Assembly: GCF_003664585.1 (NCBI RefSeq)
Contig: NZ_RCHI01000006.1
Coordinates: 1 to 64,000 of the forward strand
Length of the DNA: 64,000 bases
Direction: 5' to 3'
DNA from: Paenirhodobacter hankyongi
Lineage (GTDB): Bacteria; Pseudomonadota; Alphaproteobacteria; Rhodobacterales; Rhodobacteraceae
The stretch's first letter is position 1. Each line of letters opens with the position of its first letter. Below the pieces are notes generated by a model. The model was not told where the DNA came from. It searched no databases and saw nothing but the letters and a program-made list of their open reading frames with translations. The position numbers and the translations under genes are program-made. Shown here piece after piece: positions 1-8,246 of this stretch.

Positions 1-71
1 TCGTCGAGCTCGCCGATGGCGTGACCGAGGAGCAGCTGCGCGCCGCGACCGAGGCGACGATCGTCGACTGA
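1..71 (+). CDS. C-terminal end of an upstream gene, probably 3-oxoacid CoA-transferase subunit B
   Basis: The third frame is open from the left edge to a TGA at 69-71 and encodes VELADGVTEEQLRAATEATI plus two residues. The acidic ELADGVTEEQL..ATEA tail resembles the C-terminus of 3-oxoacid (succinyl-CoA:acetoacetate) CoA-transferase beta subunits. Only about 22 residues are visible, so that identity is an inference; an intrinsic terminator follows at once and supports a genuine gene end. Confidence 0.5.
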   Translation, partial: VELADGVTEEQLRAATEATIVD

Positions 72-95
72 TCCGACCGCCGCCCCCGATCCCGC

Positions 96-128
96 AAGGC
101 CCCGCCCCACCGCGGGGCCTTCGTCCTT
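96..128 (+). terminator. Intrinsic terminator of the left-edge gene
   Basis: A 10-bp perfect stem AAGGCCCCGC / GCGGGGCCTT (96-105 and 112-121) encloses a six-base loop and is followed by TCGTCCTTTC. It lies 25 bases after the stop codon. Confidence 0.8.
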
Positions 129-343
129 TCTCGCCCCCGGAGCTCCAGTCGCCGCAGATGTCGCCGCAGATATCGACCGCGCAAGCCGAAGGCCGAGGGG
201 GCAGCGCCTCCTCTCCTCAGCCCCGAAAGCCCCGATGCGGTCCTGGCCATCCGATGATCGCACGGGCCGGGGCACGGCAGCGGCGTGACATTCCCCCCGC
301 GCTGCCCGAAGATGCGGCAACTCAGACGGTGCAGGAGGTTGCG

Positions 344-1858
344 GTGCCGATCCAGGACGAAGCGGGCGTGACGAATGGCCTGAACCTGCTGCTGGTCACC
401 CTCGATCAGCTGCGCGCCGATGTGGTTTTCGGCGCGCTTGCGGGGATCGTGCCGACGCCGGCGCTCGACCGGCTGCGGGCCGAGGGGGTGAGCTTTGCCA
501 ATTGCTTCACCGCCGCGGTGCCCTGCGGCCCGTCGCGCGCCTCGCTGCTGACCGGGCTTTACGCCTTCAACCACCGCGGCATCCGCAACGGGGCGCCCGT
601 CGCCCGCCATCACGCCACGCTCGCGACCGAGCTGCGCCGCCTCGGCCGCGAGCCGCTGCTGTTTGGCTATTGCGACATGGCCGCCGACCCGGCCGAGCGC
701 GACCCGCGCGACCCGGACCTCGCCACCTACGAGCTGCCCGCCCGCGGCTTTCGCGAAATCGTGGAGATGCGCTTCGAGGCGCCGCTGGCCTGGATCGGGC
801 ATCTGCGCCGGCGCGGCTACGACCTGCCCGAGCCGCTGCCGGCGCGCTGGTTCGACCTCTATCGCCCGATGGGCGAGGGGCTGCGCGCGCCCGCCTTCTA
901 CCGCGCCGAGGACAGCGACACCGCCTTTCTCACCGACCGCACGCTCGAGGCGCTCGAGGCGCGGCGCGACGGGGTGTGGAGCGCGCATCTGACCTATATC
1001 CGCCCGCACCCGCCGCTGGTCGCGCCGGCGCCGTGGAACCGGCTTGCCGAGACCGCGCGCATCCCGGCGCCGGTGCCGGCGGGTGCCGCGCATCCGTTCC
1101 GCGACGCCTGGTTCTCGGCGCCGTCGCAATTCGGGCTGCACTGGGGGTTCGACGGCCGCTGCGAGGCACTCCCCCCCGCCGCCACCGCCGATCTGCGGGC
1201 CGTCTATCTTGGCCTCGTGGCCGAGGTCGACGCGCATCTCGGCCGCATTCTCGACTGGCTCGACGCGACCGGGCAGGCCGGGCGCACCGTGCTGGTGCTG
1301 ATGGCCGATCACGGCGAGATGCTGGGCGATCAGGGCTATTGGGGCAAGGACAACGTCCTGGCCGCGGCGCATCACGTGCCGCTGGTGATCCGTGCGCCGG
1401 GCGCGCAGGCGGGGCGGGTGGTCACGGATGTGGTCTCGACCGTCGATGTCACGCCGACGCTGCTCGACCTGCTGGGGGGCGTGCCGCCCGCGGCGATGGA
1501 CGGGACGCCGCTGACGCCCTTCCTGCGCGGCGAGCGGCCGGAGGACTGGCGCGGGGTTGCGCTGACCGAGATCGATCTGGCCGAGCCCGGCGCCCCGACC
1601 CGCTTCCAACGCGCCTTCACCCTGCCCGAGACCCGCTGCAACGCCGCGATCCTGCGCGATGCGACGCATACGCTCGTGCATTTCAACGGCGGGCTGCCGC
1701 CGCTTCTGTTCGACCGTCAGGCCGACCCCGCCGAGACGCGCGACTTTGCCGAGACGCCGGAAGGGCGGGCGCATGTCGCGCGGCTGCGCGCTGCGATGCT
1801 CGACCTGCGGATGGAGCGCGCCGACCGGCGCCTGACCGGGATCAGCGCCTCCGGCTGA
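344..1858 (+). CDS. Sulfatase-superfamily hydrolase, phosphonate monoester hydrolase/arylsulfatase-like
   Basis: The protein has about 504 residues with the alkaline-phosphatase/sulfatase fold signature. Near the N-terminus is LLLVTLDQLRAD, whose Asp is a metal ligand. CGPSRASLLTG at about residues 61-71 is the sulfatase signature in which Cys61 would be oxidised to formylglycine. Further on come RPHPPL, a second metal site MADHGEMLGD, and a C-terminal PPLLFDRQADPAE block. The order and wording of these blocks match phosphonate monoester hydrolases and related arylsulfatases more than classical AtsA. I chose GTG 344 because AGGAGG at 333-338 sits five bases upstream; an ATG at 158 would add about 62 low-complexity residues that are not family-like. 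No formylglycine-generating enzyme is visible here. There is no signal peptide, so it is probably cytoplasmic. The true substrate (sulfate ester, phosphonate ester or phosphodiester) cannot be told from sequence. Confidence 0.8.
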   Translation: MPIQDEAGVTNGLNLLLVTLDQLRADVVFGALAGIVPTPALDRLRAEGVSFANCFTAAVPCGPSRASLLTGLYAFNHRGIRNGAPVARHHATLATELRRLGREPLLFGYCDMAADPAERDPRDPDLATYELPARGFREIVEMRFEAPLAWIGHLRRRGYDLPEPLPARWFDLYRPMGEGLRAPAFYRAEDSDTAFLTDRTLEALEARRDGVWSAHLTYIRPHPPLVAPAPWNRLAETARIPAPVPAGAAHPFRDAWFSAPSQFGLHWGFDGRCEALPPAATADLRAVYLGLVAEVDAHLGRILDWLDATGQAGRTVLVLMADHGEMLGDQGYWGKDNVLAAAHHVPLVIRAPGAQAGRVVTDVVSTVDVTPTLLDLLGGVPPAAMDGTPLTPFLRGERPEDWRGVALTEIDLAEPGAPTRFQRAFTLPETRCNAAILRDATHTLVHFNGGLPPLLFDRQADPAETRDFAETPEGRAHVARLRAAMLDLRMERADRRLTGISASG

Positions 1859-1921
1859 GCGGGCGGGAACCGCCGCCCCGCCCCGCGCGTTCCCCGCCCG
1901 GGAAAACCGGGGGAGGGTGCG

Positions 1922-2791
1922 ATGAGCGGCAGCGACGGGATCAGCGAACAGGATCTGGCGGCGATCGAGGAGGCGACGCCGATCTCGGCGCCGGTGGTCT
2001 TCGAGCTCATCCGCCGCGAAGGCGTCGAGGAGCTGCAGCGCCCGGCCTCGGCGCTGATGATGTCGGCGCTGATCGCCGGGCTGGCGCTTGGCTTCTCGGT
2101 GCTGGGCAAGGCGCTGCTTCATGCGCACCTGCCCGAGGCACCCTGGCGGCCGCTGGTCGAGAACCTCGGCTACAGCATCGGCTTCCTGCTGGTGATCCTC
2201 GGCCAGATGCAGCTGTTCACCGAGAACACGATCACCGCGGTCAGCCCCTGCCTCGTCGATCCGCGGCGGGCGGTGCTGTTGCGGTTGGCGCGGCTGTGGG
2301 GGCTGGTGCTGGTCTTCAACCTGATCGGGGCCGCGGCCTTCGGGGCGGCGCTGCTGGGCTTCGAGGCGCTGAACCCGCCGCTTTTCGCCGCGCTGCTCGA
2401 GATCTCGCGCCATGCGCTGGCGCCCGGGCCGCTCGAGACCCTGCTTCTGGGCGTCGGGGCGGGCTGGCTGATCGCGGCGCTGGTGTGGATGCTGCCAAAT
2501 GCCGGGGGCACCGGGGCGTTCCTGATCGTGCTGGTGACCTGGCTGATCTCGCTGGCGGGCTTCTCGCATGTCATCGCCGGCACCTGCGAGGCGGTGCTTC
2601 TGCTGCTGGCGGGGGAGGTGAGCCTTGCCCGCGCGCTCTTCGGCTTCACCCTGCCGGCGCTGGCGGGCAACATCCTCGGCGGCACCGTGATCTTCACGAG
2701 TCTGATCTGGGCGCAGATCCGAATCGAGCATGCCCGCCCGGAACCCGAGTTCAGCTATGAAAGATTCTGGCATCGGCGTGACCGCCCCTGA
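1922..2791 (+). CDS. Formate/nitrite transporter (FNT) family membrane channel
   Basis: The 289-residue protein has about six hydrophobic segments and the FNT repeat hallmarks, including GQMQLFTENTITAVSP in the middle and MLPNAGGTGAFLIVLVTWLI followed by FSHVIAG in the second half. It has a roughly 50-residue acidic N-terminal extension, as in E. coli YfdC-type members rather than FocA. FNT proteins are pentameric channels for small monovalent anions (formate, nitrite, hydrosulfide, lactate). Which ion this one carries is unknown. The start is supported by GGGGAGGG at 1911-1918. It follows the hydrolase by 63 bases and may share its transcript. Confidence 0.85.
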   Translation: MSGSDGISEQDLAAIEEATPISAPVVFELIRREGVEELQRPASALMMSALIAGLALGFSVLGKALLHAHLPEAPWRPLVENLGYSIGFLLVILGQMQLFTENTITAVSPCLVDPRRAVLLRLARLWGLVLVFNLIGAAAFGAALLGFEALNPPLFAALLEISRHALAPGPLETLLLGVGAGWLIAALVWMLPNAGGTGAFLIVLVTWLISLAGFSHVIAGTCEAVLLLLAGEVSLARALFGFTLPALAGNILGGTVIFTSLIWAQIRIEHARPEPEFSYERFWHRRDRP

Positions 2792-2998
2792 TAACAATTC
2801 ATGAAAAATCCGTTATCGGAATTGGATTGAGCGGAAATCCGCTTGTGCATTGAAACAGTTTCGGCCGTTTCTCGCCCGCTTTCCGGCCGGCGGGACATCT
2901 TGGCTTTGCTTGCGGAACCCGATCTGGAATTGCTGTGCACACGGTTTCGCCGCGATGCGGCAGGCCGTTCCTGTCGACCGATCTGCGAGAGCGAACTG

Positions 2999-3571
2999 AT
3001 GACCTTGAAGACGCTTGTTGCGACCGCCGTTCTGGGCTGTGCGATGTTCCTGTCCGGCATGACGCCGGTTCATGCGGAAAACCGTCATCAGCAGCGGGAG
3101 CAGCAGCAGGAGCAGGTCGTGCGGGTTGCCGCAGTCGCGCCGGAGGAGCTGAAGCAGGCCGTCGCGCAATCTTCGGCGATGCAGACCCGGCGCGGCCGAA
3201 TCTGGTGCGTGCCCTTCGCGCGCGAGGTGAGCGGCATCAATCTGCAGGGCAATGCCAAGACCTGGTGGCAGAAGGCGACGAACCTCTATCCGAAGGGGCA
3301 GCGCCCGGTTGTCGGCGCGGTTCTGAACTTCCGCGCCACCCGCGGCATGCCGATGGGCCATGTCGCGGTCGTCTCGCGCATCGTCTCCGAGCGCCGGATC
3401 CTCGTCGATCACGCGAACTGGCACCGCAACAAGGTGTCGCTCGACATGGCGGTGGTCGATGTCTCGCCGGCGAATGACTGGTCGCGCGTGCGGGTGGAAA
3501 CGCTGCCGAACACGCTGGGCAGCGTCTATCCGACCTATGGCTTCATCTACAAGGCCGCGGCGAACGGCTGA
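2999..3571 (+). CDS. Secreted CHAP-domain amidase/peptidase
   Basis: The 190-residue protein starts with a signal peptide MTLKTLVATAVLGCAMFLSG ending near VHA-E (residue 26). A short Gln/Glu-rich linker (QQREQQQEQ) follows, then a CHAP domain. The likely catalytic Cys70 lies in IWCVPFARE, His121 in MGHVAVVSRI, and a downstream DHANW (about 137-141) offers the polar third residue. CHAP enzymes cleave peptide or amide bonds in peptidoglycan, so a periplasmic wall-remodelling role fits. The frame is open further upstream to 2843, but ATG 2999 begins exactly at the signal peptide. A proline-rich OmpA-like protein follows 129 bases downstream, which suggests a cell-envelope pair. Confidence 0.8.
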   Translation: MTLKTLVATAVLGCAMFLSGMTPVHAENRHQQREQQQEQVVRVAAVAPEELKQAVAQSSAMQTRRGRIWCVPFAREVSGINLQGNAKTWWQKATNLYPKGQRPVVGAVLNFRATRGMPMGHVAVVSRIVSERRILVDHANWHRNKVSLDMAVVDVSPANDWSRVRVETLPNTLGSVYPTYGFIYKAAANG

Positions 3572-3700
3572 GTTCAGCCGATCCGGGTTCACATCACGCG
3601 TATTTTTGCCGCGGATTGAACGACTCGGAACCTTTTTCCGGCAGATATGCTTATATCCCGATAACCGGCGGCCCGTGGCCGTCGTGACGGGAGTTGAGTC

Positions 3701-5557
3701 ATGAAGATCCTCAGGATGACCACGGCGCTGGTCGCCGGTCTTTCGATCCTGCAGCCGACAGTGATCGAGGCGCAGAGCAGCATGGGGTCGGCCTGCATCG
3801 CGGCCCAGATCGCTGCCGGCAAGTCCGCAAAGCAGGCGCGGCAGATCTGTGGCGGGGGGGGTGGTGGGGGTGGTGGTGACACTGCCATGAAACCGCCGAA
3901 ACAGCAGCAGCCGAAGCCGCCGAAACAGCAGCAGCCCCCGGCGCGCGCGATCCCGGCAATACCTGCCAACCCCGGGCTGAGCCCGGCGCAGCCGGCGAAA
4001 CCGCCGAAGCTGCAACAGCTGCAGCCGCAACTGGTGCAGCCGAAGCCGGCAAAGCCGCAGCAACCCAAGCCCGCGAAGCCGCAGGCCTCGCAGGGCAACG
4101 GGGTGGGGTTGCAGAACCAGAACCGCCTGCCGGTGCCCGGCCAGCAGCCGCGCCCGCAGGGGCAGCAGGGCACGCCCGTGCCGACCGCCCCGACCTGGCA
4201 GACGCCGCCGCACAGCTCGCTGCAGGGTCTGCAGCAGTCGCCCGACAGCCGGAAGCCGAAACCCGCGAATCCGCAACCGGGGCTGCAGCCGCCGACCGAC
4301 CAGCTGCCGGGCAACCCGCCGCCGGTGCAGCCGAAACCCGGGAAACCTCAGCCGGGCAATCAGCTGCCGGGCACGCCGCCGATCCCCGGGCAGGTCCGTC
4401 CCGGGCTGCAGCAGCCGCAGCCCGAGCGCCTGCCGCCGAACCTGCGCGATGCGCTTGATGCGCAGCAGGGCGGGCGCCGACAGCCCGGTCTTCAGGGGCT
4501 GGTGCCGGTGCCGCCGCCGCGCAACGAGGCGCTCTCGGCCGGGATCGACCCGAAGGCCCGGCCGCGCGATGGGGTGCGCGTCGAGCGTCAGGTCTTCACC
4601 CGCGACAACACCCGTCGCGCGGGGCAGGACTTCTATACCAACCTTTACGGCCAGCCGCGCGCCCGCAAGAAGGACCACGGTCTGTCCGATCTTGAAAAGC
4701 TTGCCATCCTCGGCATCGGCGCGATGGCGGTGGGGGCACTGCTGAGCAACGGCAGCCGCGTTGCCGCGAACTCGGGCGACCGGGTCGTGGTGCGCAACCC
4801 TGACGGCACCTATTCGGTGATCAAGGACGATGACGTGCTGATGCGTCAGCCCGGCACGTCGATGAGCTCGGAAAGCTATCCCGACGGCTCGCTGCGCACG
4901 GTCGCGACGAAGCCCGACGGCACGCAGATCGTGACCCTGTACGACCCGATGCGCCGGATCGTGAAGCGGGTGCGGATCGACCCCGACGGGCGGCAATATG
5001 TGCTGATCGACGATTCGCGCGACCTGGAGCCGGTGGATTACGCCACGCTGCCCTCGCCCACGGGCTATTACTCGTCGAGCAACAACGAGGCGGCGCTGCG
5101 TGAGGCGCTGGCCGCGCAGAACCCGGCGAACCGGGCCTTCAGCCTGGCGCAGATCCGCCAGATCGAGCAGGTGCGCGCGCTGGCCCCGGCGGTGACGGTG
5201 CAGAACGTCACCTTCCCCTCGGGCTCGGCCGCGATCGGGCCCGACCAGGCGCCGGCGCTGGCCGAGCTGGGCCGCACGATGCAGGACATGATCGCCGCGA
5301 ACCCCGAAGAGGTCTTCCTCGTCGAGGGGCACACCGATGCGGTGGGCGATCCGGCCTACAATCTGACGCTCTCCGACCGGCGCGCGGAATCGCTCGCCCT
5401 CGCGCTGACCGAATATTACGGCGTGCCGTCGGAAAACATGGTCGTGCAGGGCTATGGCGAGGAAGAGCTGCTGGTGCCGACCTATGGATCGGAGCCCGCG
5501 AACCGCCGCACCGTGGTGCGCCGCATCACCGGGCTGCTCGACGTGCCGCAGAACTGA
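3701..5557 (+). CDS. OmpA-family protein with long proline/glutamine-rich region
   Basis: The 618-residue protein starts with an export signal (MKILRMTTALVAGLSILQP, cleavage near EAQS). A short Cys-containing segment and a run of nine glycines follow. Residues about 65-290 are a low-complexity stretch dominated by P, Q, K and G with repeated PKPAKPQ and PPKQQQP words. A hydrophobic segment near residue 340 (LAILGIGAMAVGALL) precedes a YD/NPDGTY-type region. The C-terminal 115 residues form an OmpA-like peptidoglycan-binding domain (VTFPSGSAAI, EGHTDAVGDPAYNLTLSDRR, GYGEEEL). It probably tethers the envelope to peptidoglycan. The ATG has GGGAG at 3689-3693. The glycine run is encoded by G-rich tracts, one of eight consecutive G at 3854-3861. 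Confidence 0.85.
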   Translation: MKILRMTTALVAGLSILQPTVIEAQSSMGSACIAAQIAAGKSAKQARQICGGGGGGGGGDTAMKPPKQQQPKPPKQQQPPARAIPAIPANPGLSPAQPAKPPKLQQLQPQLVQPKPAKPQQPKPAKPQASQGNGVGLQNQNRLPVPGQQPRPQGQQGTPVPTAPTWQTPPHSSLQGLQQSPDSRKPKPANPQPGLQPPTDQLPGNPPPVQPKPGKPQPGNQLPGTPPIPGQVRPGLQQPQPERLPPNLRDALDAQQGGRRQPGLQGLVPVPPPRNEALSAGIDPKARPRDGVRVERQVFTRDNTRRAGQDFYTNLYGQPRARKKDHGLSDLEKLAILGIGAMAVGALLSNGSRVAANSGDRVVVRNPDGTYSVIKDDDVLMRQPGTSMSSESYPDGSLRTVATKPDGTQIVTLYDPMRRIVKRVRIDPDGRQYVLIDDSRDLEPVDYATLPSPTGYYSSSNNEAALREALAAQNPANRAFSLAQIRQIEQVRALAPAVTVQNVTFPSGSAAIGPDQAPALAELGRTMQDMIAANPEEVFLVEGHTDAVGDPAYNLTLSDRRAESLALALTEYYGVPSENMVVQGYGEEELLVPTYGSEPANRRTVVRRITGLLDVPQN

Positions 5558-5574
5558 GCGCACGGATGAAACCG

Positions 5575-5604
5575 AAAGGCGGGCCTTGCGGCCCGCCTTT
5601 CCTT
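5575..5604. terminator. Bidirectional terminator between the OmpA-like gene and sqr
   Basis: A perfect 11-bp stem AAAGGCGGGCC / GGCCCGCCTTT (5575-5585 and 5590-5600) with a four-base loop lies between two convergent stop codons. T-rich DNA follows on the plus side. The same stem recurs at 7075-7099. Confidence 0.85.
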
Positions 5605-5666
5605 TGCCCGCCGTGGCGGGCTCGCTCCGAACCGGGCCCGAGTGGTCGGCCCGTCTCCTCCGGAGC

Positions 5667-6950
5667 TTATCCCTTCTTCGTCGCCTTCAGCTTGTCGATG
5701 CCGAGCATCTTCATCGCGGCCTTCTCGTAGAAGGTTTCCGAGGTGCCCTTGCGCAGCTTGTGCATGAAGTAGCGCTCGAACCCTTCCTTCGCCCAGTGCA
5801 CCCACTTGCCCTGCGCCGACCAGTTCACGTTGCGCGGCGGGATCTGCGGCTGCGCCACGAAGGCGATGCCCTGATCGCCGAAATCGGCCAGGCAGACCGC
5901 GTTCCAGGTGCCGACCTCGTCGGGCTCGCTGCCGCGCACGAGGTTGCCGATGTTATGCGCGGTGGCGGCGACCATCGACTCGATCATGAAGCCGGTCTTC
6001 GGCACGCCGACCGGCACCGGGGTGGCGGCGACGGGCGGGATCGCGACGCAGACGCCGACGCCGAAGACGTTGCGGTATTTCGGGTTACGCTGATACTTGT
6101 CGACGATCACGAAGCCGCGCGGGTTCACCAGCCCCTCGAGCCCGATCAGCGCCGGGATGCCGCGGAAGGCGGGCAGCATCATCGCATAGCCGAAGGGCAC
6201 TTCCTTCGTTGCCTTGACCGAACCGTCGTCGGCGATCTCCTCGACGGTCATCTTGCCGTCCTCGACCTTCTGCACCTTGCACGACGTCATCCACTTGATG
6301 TGCTTGTCGCGCAGGTTCGATTCCATCAGCCCCTTGGTGTCGCCCACCCCGTCGAGGCCGAGATGGCCGACATAGGGTTCCGAGGTGATGAAGGTCATCG
6401 GCACCTGATCGCGGATCTTCATCTTGCGCAACGCGGTGTCGAGGATGAAGCAGAACTCGTAGGCCGGGCCATAGCAGCTCGCCCCCTGCACCGCGCCGAT
6501 GATGATCGGACCGGGATTTTCGCAAAAGCGCTCGAAGGCGGTGCGGGCCCTCTCGGCATGATCGACGTGGCAGATCGACTGGGTGAAGCCCTCGGGGCCG
6601 AAGCCCTCGATCTCGTCGAAGGCCAGTTCGGGGCCGGTGGCGATGACGATGTAATCGTAGGAGATCGAGCGGCCGTCGACCAGCTCGACGCGGTTCTCGT
6701 CGGGGTGCAGACGGGCCGCGGCGACGGGGACGAAGTCGATGTCCTTTCGCGCCATTGTCGGCGCGAGGTCGACGGTGATGTCGGTGCGGTCGCGCCAGCC
6801 GACGGCGACCCAGGGGTTCGAGGGCACGAAATGGTATTTCGGGTCCTTGGTGATGACCGTGATCTTGTCTTCCTTGCGGACGTTGTCGCGCAGCTCGTAG
6901 GCCATGATGGCGCCGCCAAGCCCGGCTCCGAGAACCACGATATGTGCCAT
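5667..6950 (-). CDS. sqr: Sulfide:quinone oxidoreductase
   Basis: The 427-residue FAD protein oxidises sulfide to polysulfide/sulfur and reduces the quinone pool at the membrane. It opens with the Rossmann motif VVLGAGLGGAIMAYEL. Cys127 (QSICHVD), Cys159 (GASCYGP) and Cys353 (AVCLADFGD) fall exactly where the three redox cysteines of R. capsulatus SQR lie. The C-terminal region with YFMHKLRKGTSE corresponds to the membrane-associating end. Met at 6950 begins the Rossmann strand directly; the open frame extends 30 residues upstream but is not family-like. It is monocistronic, bracketed by identical terminator stems, and convergent with the OmpA-like gene. No SqrR-type repressor gene is adjacent. 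Confidence 0.95.
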   Translation of the reverse strand: MAHIVVLGAGLGGAIMAYELRDNVRKEDKITVITKDPKYHFVPSNPWVAVGWRDRTDITVDLAPTMARKDIDFVPVAAARLHPDENRVELVDGRSISYDYIVIATGPELAFDEIEGFGPEGFTQSICHVDHAERARTAFERFCENPGPIIIGAVQGASCYGPAYEFCFILDTALRKMKIRDQVPMTFITSEPYVGHLGLDGVGDTKGLMESNLRDKHIKWMTSCKVQKVEDGKMTVEEIADDGSVKATKEVPFGYAMMLPAFRGIPALIGLEGLVNPRGFVIVDKYQRNPKYRNVFGVGVCVAIPPVAATPVPVGVPKTGFMIESMVAATAHNIGNLVRGSEPDEVGTWNAVCLADFGDQGIAFVAQPQIPPRNVNWSAQGKWVHWAKEGFERYFMHKLRKGTSETFYEKAAMKMLGIDKLKATKKG

Positions 6951-6991
6951 TCCTCTTCCCTCTCTCCCTGAATGCCGCGACGGTACACGGC

Positions 6992-7056
6992 AGTATACAT
7001 GCGCATACCTGAATGTGATGAATTGTTCTGTCAAGCGCAATGATGCAGGTCAATTC
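6992..7056 (-). promoter_or_regulatory. Candidate sqr promoter/operator region
   Basis: Upstream of sqr is a local AT-rich stretch. On the minus strand it contains TTGACA (7034-7029), a TATACT hexamer (6997-6992), and widely spaced inverted arms GAATTG (7020-7025) and CAATTC (7051-7056). No single pair of hexamers has ideal spacing, so the promoter assignment is tentative. Sulfide-responsive repressors of R. capsulatus (SqrR) bind ATTC/GAAT inverted repeats, which makes these half-sites plausible. Confidence 0.3.
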
Positions 7057-7074
7057 GGGAAAGTCCCAATGAAA

Positions 7075-7099
7075 AAAGGCGGGCCAGAGGCCCGCCTTT
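7075..7099 (-). terminator. Intrinsic terminator of the BMP-family binding-protein gene
   Basis: The stem AAAGGCGGGCC / GGCCCGCCTTT (7075-7085, 7089-7099) has a three-base loop and on the minus strand is followed by a run of T. It ends the long xdh-transporter transcript just upstream of the sqr promoter region. Confidence 0.85.
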
Positions 7100-7120
7100 C
7101 GGTGCGGCAAGGGCCGCGGA

Positions 7121-8203
7121 TCACTTCGGCAGTTCGGCCTTGATGCCTTCGACGAAGAAGTTCATCCCGGCGAGGGTGCCGTCGTCCGGGGTCGCGCCCG
7201 CGGCGAGCCAAGCCGAGCCGTCCTGCTTGTTCAGCGGGCCGGTGAAGGGGTGGTACTCGCCCGAGGCGATCTTGGCCTCGAGCGCCTCGACCTCGGCCTT
7301 CACCTCGGCGGGCACCGCCGAGCTGATCTCGCCGATCTTCACCATGCCGGTGCCGATCCCGCCCCAGGTCGATTCCGAGGTCCAGCTGCCGTCGAGCATC
7401 GCCGCGACGCGCTTCTTGTAATAGGGCTCCCAGTTGTCGATCGTCGAGGTGACGCGCGGCATCGGCGCGAAGGCCGCCATGTCCGAGGCCTGACCGAAGG
7501 TGATGACGTTGCCGGCTTCCTGGGCCTTGGCCTGCGGCGCGGTCGAGTCGGTGTGCTGCATGATCACGTCGCAGCCCTCGGCGATCAACGCGGCGGCGGC
7601 GTCGGCCTCCTTCGCGGGGTCGAACCAGGTGTAGGCCCAGACCACCTTGATCTCGACATCCGGGTTCACCTTCTTGGCGTGGATGTAGGCCGAGTTGATG
7701 CCCTGCACCACTTCCGGGATCGGGAACGAGCCGATGTAGCCGATCTTGTTGCTCTTCGTCATCCGGCCGGCGATGGTGCCCTGGATCGCGCGGCCCTCGT
7801 AGAAGCGCGCGTCATAGGTGGCGAGGTTGTCGGCGCGCTTGTAGCCGGTGGCGTGCTCGAATTTCACCTTCGGGAATTTCTTCGCCACGTTCACGGTGGC
7901 GTCCATGAAGCCGAAGGAGGTCGCGAAGATCAGCTGGTTGCCTTCGAGGGCGAGCTGGGTCAGGGCGCGCTCGGCGTCCGGGCCCTCGGGCACGTTCTCG
8001 ACATAGGTGGTGACGATCTTGTCGCCGAATTCCTTCGCGATCGCCTGGCGGGCCTGATCGTGCTGATAGGACCAGCCCATGTCGCCGATCGGGCCGACAT
8101 AGATGAAGCCCACTTTCAGCGGATCGGCGGCGCGGGCGGGCAGGCCCGCGGCAGCGGCGACGGCGGTCGCGGCGGTGGTCTGAAGGAAGGTTCTGCGGTT
8201 CAT
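7121..8203 (-). CDS. BMP-family ABC transporter substrate-binding protein
   Basis: The 360-residue protein has a twin-arginine style signal (MNRRTFLQTTAATAV, cleavage near ARAADP). It then has the BMP/PnrA-like (Med lipoprotein family) fold: VGFIYVGPIGDMGWSYQHDQ, FATSFGFMD, IGYIGSFPIPEVVQGIN and HTDSTAPQ. BMP-family proteins bind nucleosides or purines and deliver them to a two-permease, tandem-ATPase importer, which is exactly what lies upstream. It is the last gene of the run that starts with xdhA. There is no lipobox cysteine, so it should be a soluble periplasmic protein. GGGGAG lies just before the ATG. Purine or purine-nucleoside specificity is inferred from the xdh linkage. Confidence 0.88.
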   Translation of the reverse strand: MNRRTFLQTTAATAVAAAAGLPARAADPLKVGFIYVGPIGDMGWSYQHDQARQAIAKEFGDKIVTTYVENVPEGPDAERALTQLALEGNQLIFATSFGFMDATVNVAKKFPKVKFEHATGYKRADNLATYDARFYEGRAIQGTIAGRMTKSNKIGYIGSFPIPEVVQGINSAYIHAKKVNPDVEIKVVWAYTWFDPAKEADAAAALIAEGCDVIMQHTDSTAPQAKAQEAGNVITFGQASDMAAFAPMPRVTSTIDNWEPYYKKRVAAMLDGSWTSESTWGGIGTGMVKIGEISSAVPAEVKAEVEALEAKIASGEYHPFTGPLNKQDGSAWLAAGATPDDGTLAGMNFFVEGIKAELPK

Positions 8204-8246
8204 GGGAACTCCCCGTGGTTGAGGCCCGAAGGCCCGGATGGCTGCC

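Noticed and set aside
158-343. Start of the hydrolase at ATG 158
   Set aside because: It adds about 62 low-complexity residues with no family match, and GTG 344 has a far better AGGAGG at proper spacing.
502-2760. A 752-codon plus-strand frame across the hydrolase and FNT genes
   Set aside because: Alternate-frame translation of two clear genes, Arg/Ala/Pro-rich, no motif.
2813-5563. A 916-codon open frame antisense to the CHAP and OmpA-like genes
   Set aside because: Arg/Leu/His-rich repeats simply mirror the proline/glutamine codons of the OmpA-like gene; no ribosome-binding site or domain.
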